Positions 60,159 to 64,000 of a stretch of 64,000 nucleotides of DNA are shown here, in pieces. The position numbers and the translations under genes are program-made. Every line of letters starts with the position of its first letter. Positions within the stretch are counted from its first letter, which is position 1. The notes under the pieces are model-generated. The model was given only the letters and a program-made list of their open reading frames with translations. It was not told where the DNA came from and ran no database searches. This DNA is from Bidens hawaiensis (lineage: Eukaryota > Streptophyta > Magnoliopsida > Asterales > Asteraceae), in contig JAIQDT010007306.1 of the NCBI GenBank assembly GCA_021521415.1, positions 1 through 64,000 of the forward strand, in the 5' to 3' direction.

Positions 60159-63100
60159 TAGAATCTTCGAACTTAAAGAAAAATGGGACTGTCATCCATC
60201 TAAGGAGAAAACGGAGGCGCCTAGATATTCTATGACCTTTGGTCTTGTCGCGAGCTAGAGTCGAACCAGCACCTCTGGGAGCAAAGTACAGGCCCAGCGA
60301 ACTACCTTTCACTGAATGAAGACCGAGGAAAGAACTTCAAATTTATTTATCGTATATAAAGAAAGAAAGTCTTTCATTTCCTAGTTCGATATTCCAGATA
60401 TTCCATTAGAATGACTGATGTTGGACTAGCTGACTCCCTAAGCTTTGCCGTATTGCATTAGAAAGTGGGGAATTCCTTCCTCTTTGGTATGCGAATTTCA
60501 AGCTGCTACTGCTCCGATAGCTGCTTTAGAACCTAACCTTTTTTTGACTTCTAGGGTTTGCTGGTTCTAAAACCTGTCTCCCCCTTTTTTTGAGGAAGTA
60601 AGGAAGTGGATAAACCTTATAACCCTGTAAGAGTAGGAGCCAGCTAATCCCTCTATCAGTCTAACCCCGCGAGCAAGGAAACTAGCAAAGCAAGTCATTC
60701 CGGGTCAGGAAAGGCAGAAGAAGAATTGAATAAAGTAAGGAAGTCCCGGGGCTGGTGCTATGGTAAACTGCCGCAGGTACTAGAAGTAAGCCTGCAAGTA
60801 GTATTTATTAAGCAGTAAGCCCTAGAGCTCGAGATTGTAAGTTTCAGGTACTAGTTTACAAATCGTATAAGCCGACTGTCTTTTGGTAAACTTATGTGCC
60901 CTCATCTCTCCTTTCTACTTGACGGATGGCCCCCTCCTAGTCTCCTACAAGCGCCTAATTGAGACGAATTCTCGGTAGGGCTGTCTCTGATCTGGTTTTT
61001 CGCTGCTGTCCAGTCCAAGCCTTCCATTTCCATTATGTCTGCTTGCGATTCGCCCTAGTCCGTAAAGAAAGTAGGAAATGTCGGAAAAAAGTCTTCCAAT
61101 CTCTTAGTCTAGTGTTGCAATCCCGCTAAGGCCTAAGACTGATGAGTTGAGTGGAATCCTATCAGCCTTGGAAGCAGGGCCTAATCCCCTACTTGAGACG
61201 ATGAAGGAAGCACTTCGGCATCGGCAGCGGTAGTTACAGGATCAGCGGATAGCTATGAAAAGCATCTAGGAAGAAAGGACCGAGCTGATTCTATAGCTGC
61301 CTATTCTGTAACGATTCTATCACAACTTATTCTTTCTTCTTCACTTGCAAAGAACCTATTTGATTCAATTGCAGCTCCTTCTATGTTATCAATCCCATTT
61401 TGTTCACAGCGTCCTCTTCTGGGAAGGAATCAGAAGTAAGGCTTGACTTTCCCCGTTCTTTGTCTTCTAGGCCCCGGAGGGGAATGAAATTCCTAATGGT
61501 TCTCCACCTTTTAACCCTTTCCAGGGGAGAAGGTACGAACTTCGCGTCTCTAATGGAACGGACGAAGTGAAACGAAGTTCCGCAAGACACTTAAAAAAAA
61601 GGTATTACTTAAGGCAAGGAAAGTGCCAAATTGGACTGCCTTTTTGTAGACTTCTACTGTCCTGGCCTGCTCTGAGCTTCCAGGAAATGGGTATTAAACA
61701 AAGGACATATTCGGATAGGTAAAACCTCTTTTTTGAGTGAAAGGCCTTATGTTATAAGGGTAAACCTCCTAACCAGGCTACTAAGTGCCAAACTCTCCTC
61801 TATAATATGGGTGGGGTATCCGAATCGACCTCCAACACTTATTCCAGATATCGTGATCTTGGATCCAGGTCTAGGTACTTTTTCTGATTCAAATTCTCTT
61901 GGGTACAATACCGAAGCTAAGTATAAGTAGATGAAAACAGCTTGACCAAGAGTTGCTAGAGCGGATTATTCAGCTAAGTCAGTAAAGCCAGAAAAGCCTT
62001 TCTCTAAAGGAGCTTGGGGTGAAACCCTTCTATAAAGGGGAGTTTTGTTTGGAAGATCGATTTATAGTTGCTTCGGATGTAGCATTTGATGGGGATCTTT
62101 CAGCAGCGGGAAGGTATTTTAATCTTTATTAAATAGGTGATCCGTTAACTCCGAAATTTTAGGTTTTATTCGAAGTTCATATTTGAGTCTTGGATGTGCT
62201 CCCAGGGGAAAGGGCTAAAGCCAATCATTCCGAAGGATTCTTGCTTCCATTCCAAGTGTTGGAGTAGGATACTTTGTAGCGCCCAAGGGAATTGGATAAG
62301 GATAAAGTCTCTTACTTTCAAGGTTAGGAGCGGCTGAAGGATGTGATCCGGGGCCGGGGCTGGTCACAGATATCACCTATCGTCGCTGGGGAACAACTCT
62401 CCTCTGGTATTAGCATTAGCAACCCCCGCTGAAAGAATGAATGCCCGCTCATATAGATTCTATTTCGTGCGCTTTGCTATAACCTTCCTCGCTCATTTGA
62501 CTTTTCTTTGGCCTGGTGGGCATGAAAAAAAAGACTGGAAGAGGTATCAACACCCACATTCGTCATAAGAGTAGGAGTCATATAGGTATAGGTTAGCCTT
62601 TCCTTCCTCTGGTTATGTGTAATAGCCGGAGGGTAGAATTCGTATCTGTCTGTCTGCAGTCCGTATGTAGGTATGTCCAGTGGTCCAGCCTGTCGGTCAG
62701 TTGATAGTTTGATCGAAGCCATGAAGGTACCTTCCTAAACTGAGATTGAAATCTATTTTCAAAGCATTTTTTATCAGGAAAGAAAGTATGTTCGGAGTCT
62801 ATTCATCGCATATAGACTGCAGGGACATCGTGCGTGGCATAACCATCGAGTTAAAGTCGAGACCTAAAAGATCGAATGGAACAGTACATAGACAAGTCAA
62901 CCTTTTATGAATGTGAAGGTAGTCCCTTCATTTCATTACTTAAAATTAAGGTATTCATCATTAGAAGGTAAGTAGACTACTCAAGAATTTTACACTTCGT
63001 CATTTCAATTTCAATTTAATATTGTTTAGAAAAAAAGACGAAATGAATGTTTATCTTTACTAGGAACTTGAGTAAGGAGTAGATCCTTTTGTTGTTTGAG

Positions 63101-64000
63101 AGTTTTCTCGACCTTTCTTTATTTAGTGTACATGCTTGAGCCGGATGAGGGGAAATTTTCACGTATGGAGCACTGAGTTACTTACGGAATTCAAATCTCT
63201 CTCGCTTCTTCAGCTTGTTCCTGTTCGTCTATTCGGGACGTGGCAGGCAGCCCACATACATGAAGAGAAGAATAGAGAGGGGGTTATCCTGCTTAAACTT
63301 GGGAAGTTTACTACTGGAAATTGGGAAGGGCTATAAGTAGGCCGTTTGCTATTGCTATAAGGGCTGCTCGCCTTTATACAGCTTGGCTTCGCTATCGCTT
63401 CTATATAGTGTAGTGGTCAACCTAAAAAGTCGTATTCCTTCCATGCCTATTATCCAGTGCTAGAAGCTTCGCCAGAAGCAAGCAAGACGAGGTCGCTCTG
63501 CTTCGTAGACAAGGCTCGTTTCGTACTTTACTTATGAGCTCGTGTAGTACTCGCCCCTATCTCTTCTCTAAAGGGGCACACAACTTGCTGTCTACTAAAT
63601 GAGCTCATGAAGCGATCTGGGAGCGAAGCCTTAAATTGAGTTGCTTCCCCCTTTTCTTTTCCCTCACCCCACTTTTTCATTTCCGCTTAAGCTTCCCCGG
63701 TTTGGGGGATTAATTGATTGGATACCCGAGAACCATAATCTTTCCTAGGAACAGCTTCTACGACGATAGATAAAGGTCAGGTTTGTTTGGCATCTATGCC
63801 CCCTGCCCTCCAAACAGTATGGGAGCCTTTCAGCTTGTACTGCTCACACTCCTAGATCTTCACGGCACCTCCTCCACCATAGTGTGAGCTGGGAGCAACT
63901 CCGAAAAGCGAGGCCTACTTAAATAAGTAATGAGCTTTCAACAACGTTAACAACCCCTTCTTAGGTGAAATCCAACCCCTTCTCTGCTCCTTTCCTGACC
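60159..64000. other. Mitochondrial-type DNA, right part (nuclear insertion)
   Basis: About 3.8 kb to the window end, with balanced composition, no long frames and no nuclear repeats. It contains a domain V-like group II intron motif (63136-63172), a tRNA-like arm (60242-60325) and, near 63710-63880, a minus-strand stretch (AGTACAAGCTGAAAGGCTCC) that I associate with plant mitochondrial group II intron cores. No intact protein gene was found. The insertion may extend past the window. Confidence 0.6.
63136..63172 (+). ncRNA. Group II intron domain V-like motif
   Basis: TTGAGCCGGATGAGGGGAAA followed by TTTTCACGTATGG closely follows the plant mitochondrial domain V pattern (GAGCCGTATG ... GGGGAAA ... 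TCACGTACGG). Domain V is the catalytic heart of group II introns, here presumably from an NADH dehydrogenase gene. Several positions in the 3' strand differ from the usual pairing, as in a decayed or edited copy. The host gene was not identified. Confidence 0.5.

Noticed and set aside
61733..61930. 65-aa frame in mitochondrial-type DNA
   Set aside because: No resemblance to a mitochondrial protein was recognised, and length is within chance expectation for this composition.

Overview
The window is nuclear DNA of a flowering plant, almost certainly a eudicot and probably an Asteraceae (daisy family). The plant calls rest on spliced CDC48 and LPA1-type genes, AT-rich intergenic DNA, tRNA-primed Copia elements and plant-mitochondrial-type DNA at the right end. 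The family-level guess rests only on my memory of an Asteraceae Copia-associated ORF family. Two host genes are present, CDC48 (46157-49762, +) and an LPA1-like P-loop NTPase gene (50520-53364, -), in convergent orientation. Nearly everything else is transposable elements, many delimited to the base by target-site duplications (TSDs).

Layout. 1-3847: two adjacent PIF/Harbinger DNA transposons with the same ends; one carries only the transposase, the other only the Myb/SANT-type partner (broken). 5697-6013: a tandemly duplicated tRNA-derived SINE. 7601-7770: a MULE-type MITE. 8203-10814: a 2.6-kb Ty3/gypsy-type solo LTR sitting inside a 227-bp tandem repeat. 11036-13439: three MITE/foldback elements (hAT type, TTA foldback, Tourist type). 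14908-16023: a probable terminal-inverted-repeat element. 16620-24090: an old Copia remnant split inside its integrase by a nearly intact Copia (18018-23821).

24683-45451 is a four-level nest. A 1.56-kb MULE-like foldback element was hit by Copia A (minus strand, 331-bp LTRs). Copia A was hit in pol by Copia B (plus strand, 409-bp LTRs, 14.3 kb as it stands). Copia B was hit in its extra 3' ORF by a second gypsy-type solo LTR (37920-40013). At each level the TSD can be read, and at the two innermost levels the broken reading frame rejoins when the insert and one TSD copy are removed.

Right of the gene pair: a second MULE of the same terminal family (55096-56106), two Helitron-like ends, an (AT)31 microsatellite, and from about 58455 to the window end DNA of mitochondrial type. 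That block holds a 5'-truncated LINE and a group II intron domain V-like motif; it is read as a nuclear insertion of mitochondrial DNA.

Most unusual points: the third ORF of Copia B, which has its own TATA box and a 3' splice site just before its ATG; a GGCGAAGTT/GGCGAACTT motif block shared by the Copia B LTR and a gypsy-type LTR; tandem arrays of unrelated sequence at equivalent places in the two solo LTRs; and the two halves of a Harbinger system packaged as two neighbouring transposons. All identifications are from reading the sequence; no database search was run.
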